DNA of 8,483 bases from Balneolaceae bacterium. GTDB lineage: Bacteria; Bacteroidota; Rhodothermia; Balneolales; Balneolaceae. This document shows, piece by piece, positions 7,585-8,483 of the stretch. Each line of letters starts with the position of its first letter. The first letter of the stretch is position 1. Position numbers and translations under genes: made by a program. The notes below the pieces were generated by a model. It had not been told where the DNA came from. It did no database searches and was given only the letters and a program-made list of their open reading frames with translations. Location of the stretch: the NCBI GenBank assembly GCA_007123985.1, contig SLGA01000111.1, positions 1 to 8,483 of the forward strand, written 5' to 3'.

Positions 7585-7884
7585 ATCTATCTTATTGAAG
7601 GTGAGTGGTTTGAAGGAAATAGAAGATAGAATACTATCTCATCTTTTTTTCTGTATCTGTTAATAAAGTGAAAGAAAAAGTAGAAAACAAGATGGATTAA
7701 AAAATACTAATTAAACATATAATTGATTCATCTTGGAATTTGCCGGAAGTCTATTGTAAAACAGTATGTTGTTTGAAAATTTGTTTTAAAACATGCTTGC
7801 TTGGATTAAGAGAACATGTAATATCCGAACGATTTTTAGGCAGATAGACTTTGCATAGGGAACATCAAAAAAAAGTTTACAGAT
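7585..7884. other. 300-nt AT-rich divergent intergenic region
   Basis: This spacer lies between the divergently transcribed cytochrome c and SDR genes and should hold both promoters. I find no supported coding frame, tRNA or known riboswitch. It contains the short hairpin sequence AGATAG (7624-7629) / CTATCT (7634-7639) with a T7 run at 7644-7650, and a 12-bp perfect palindrome TGTTTTAAAACA at 7782-7793. A weak forward promoter candidate is TTTG (7739-7742), 22 nt before TATGTTGT (7765-7772), which matches the -7 consensus only partly. No exact TAnnTTTG was found on either strand. Confidence 0.6.
7782..7793. repeat. 12-bp perfect palindrome, possible operator
   Basis: TGTTTTAAAACA is its own reverse complement and lies about 90 nt before the SDR start. 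A further half-site TAAAACA occurs at 7757-7763, giving a second inverted relation with TGTTTTA at 7782-7788. The position in a divergent promoter region would suit a dimeric regulator. The AT-rich background makes chance occurrence quite possible. Confidence 0.25.
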
Positions 7885-8483
7885 ATGAAAGACAAAGTAG
7901 TACTCATTGTAGGGGGCTCAGGTGGAATAGGGCAGGCCTGTGCCGATCTTTTCTCAAAAGCAGGCGCTAAAGTAGTTCTGGCTGCCAGAAACAAAGCAAA
8001 GGCAGAGGAAAAAGCCAAAAAGTTGAATGAAAATGGAGGAAATGCATACGTAATAGAAGTGGATGTTACAGACCTTGCCTCCGTTTCTGAGATGGCCAGA
8101 GAAGTTGCTGAAAATCTTGGAGAGATTGACGTGCTTGTGAATGCATTTGGAACCGGGCTTATACAGCCACTGCTCGATATCAAACCGGAAGATGCGAAAG
8201 AAGTGTTCGATACCAATGTATATGGCACTTTTCTGACCACTCAGACGATAGCCCGATATATGGCAACTGCGAAAAAAGGCCGAATTATTATGTTCCCGGG
8301 TATTCTCGGAAAAGCGGTGATGAAGAACACTTCTGTTTACTCAGCATCGAAATTTGCTATTACCGGATTTACAAAAGCACTGGTTGAAGAAAACAGGCGA
8401 TCGGGGATTCAGTTTTCTCTGCTCTATCTTGGTGGTGTGGCAACTGATTTTTGGGAGAATCCAAAAGTAGAGATGAGAGTTCA
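7885..8483 (+). CDS. Short-chain dehydrogenase/reductase (SDR) family protein, 3' truncated, lacking the usual catalytic Ser
   Basis: The first 199 codons of a classical-type SDR are visible; the frame runs off the right edge. The N-terminal Rossmann motif is VGGSGGIG (9-16), corresponding to TGxxxGIG with Val for Thr. An Arg right after the second strand (VLAARN) suggests NADP(H) preference. The adenine-pocket motif DVT, the modified NNAG motif (LVNAFG) and the TNV segment with the structural Asn follow. The active-site Tyr and Lys are present as Y152 and K156 in YSASK. Thirteen residues before the Tyr, where the catalytic Ser sits (GSVVG in E. coli FabG), the sequence is PGILG with Gly139. 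The substrate is unknown. ATG 7885 places the Rossmann motif at the usual distance from the N-terminus and follows an A-rich leader (aaaaaaaagtttacagat) without Shine-Dalgarno. The upstream neighbour is a divergent cytochrome c gene. Confidence 0.9.
   Translation, partial: MKDKVVLIVGGSGGIGQACADLFSKAGAKVVLAARNKAKAEEKAKKLNENGGNAYVIEVDVTDLASVSEMAREVAENLGEIDVLVNAFGTGLIQPLLDIKPEDAKEVFDTNVYGTFLTTQTIARYMATAKKGRIIMFPGILGKAVMKNTSVYSASKFAITGFTKALVEENRRSGIQFSLLYLGGVATDFWENPKVEMRV

Noticed and set aside
7836..8240. Reverse-strand open frame of 134 codons opposite the SDR gene.
   Set aside because: It overlaps the intact SDR frame with all its motifs; the Ser/Phe/Ala-rich translation is what antisense of such a gene gives.

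Overview
This window looks like chromosomal core-metabolism DNA from a Bacteroidota-like bacterium, most plausibly Balneolota/Rhodothermota. That placement is an inference from four things. GC content is moderate by eye. Starts sit behind A/T-rich leaders with no clear Shine-Dalgarno sequence. One promoter candidate matches the Bacteroidota-type TAnnTTTG element. The PurL is the short (about 740-residue) form, whereas classical Bacteroidota usually carry the long single-chain PurL. No mobile element, CRISPR array, phage gene or defence gene is visible.

Positions 2-2925 hold a threonine operon in the order thrA-thrB-thrC. It comprises the 3' end of a homoserine dehydrogenase (probably the C-terminal half of a bifunctional aspartokinase/homoserine dehydrogenase), homoserine kinase and threonine synthase. 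Together they take aspartate semialdehyde to homoserine, O-phosphohomoserine and threonine. thrB follows thrA by 18 nt, and thrC overlaps thrB by 4 nt (ATGA). A hairpin plus T-tract spans the thrC stop codon and probably ends the operon.

Positions 3007-6025 hold two more forward genes: a YjjG/YfnB-type HAD nucleotidase with its own candidate promoter and terminator, and purL (small-type FGAM synthetase). The purS/purQ partners that small PurL needs are not in the window.

Positions 6193-7584 are less conserved. They hold a small predicted lipoprotein of unknown function with a C-terminal CxxC, and convergent to it a membrane-anchored dihaem cytochrome c built from two repeated haem domains. 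A 300-nt AT-rich spacer (7585-7884) then separates the cytochrome from a divergent SDR-family gene that runs off the right edge. In this SDR the usual catalytic serine position reads as glycine.

I do not see a previously undescribed multi-gene system. The items most worth a second look are the Ser-to-Gly SDR, the orphan lipoprotein, and the dyad-symmetric sequences in the spacer between the cytochrome and SDR genes.
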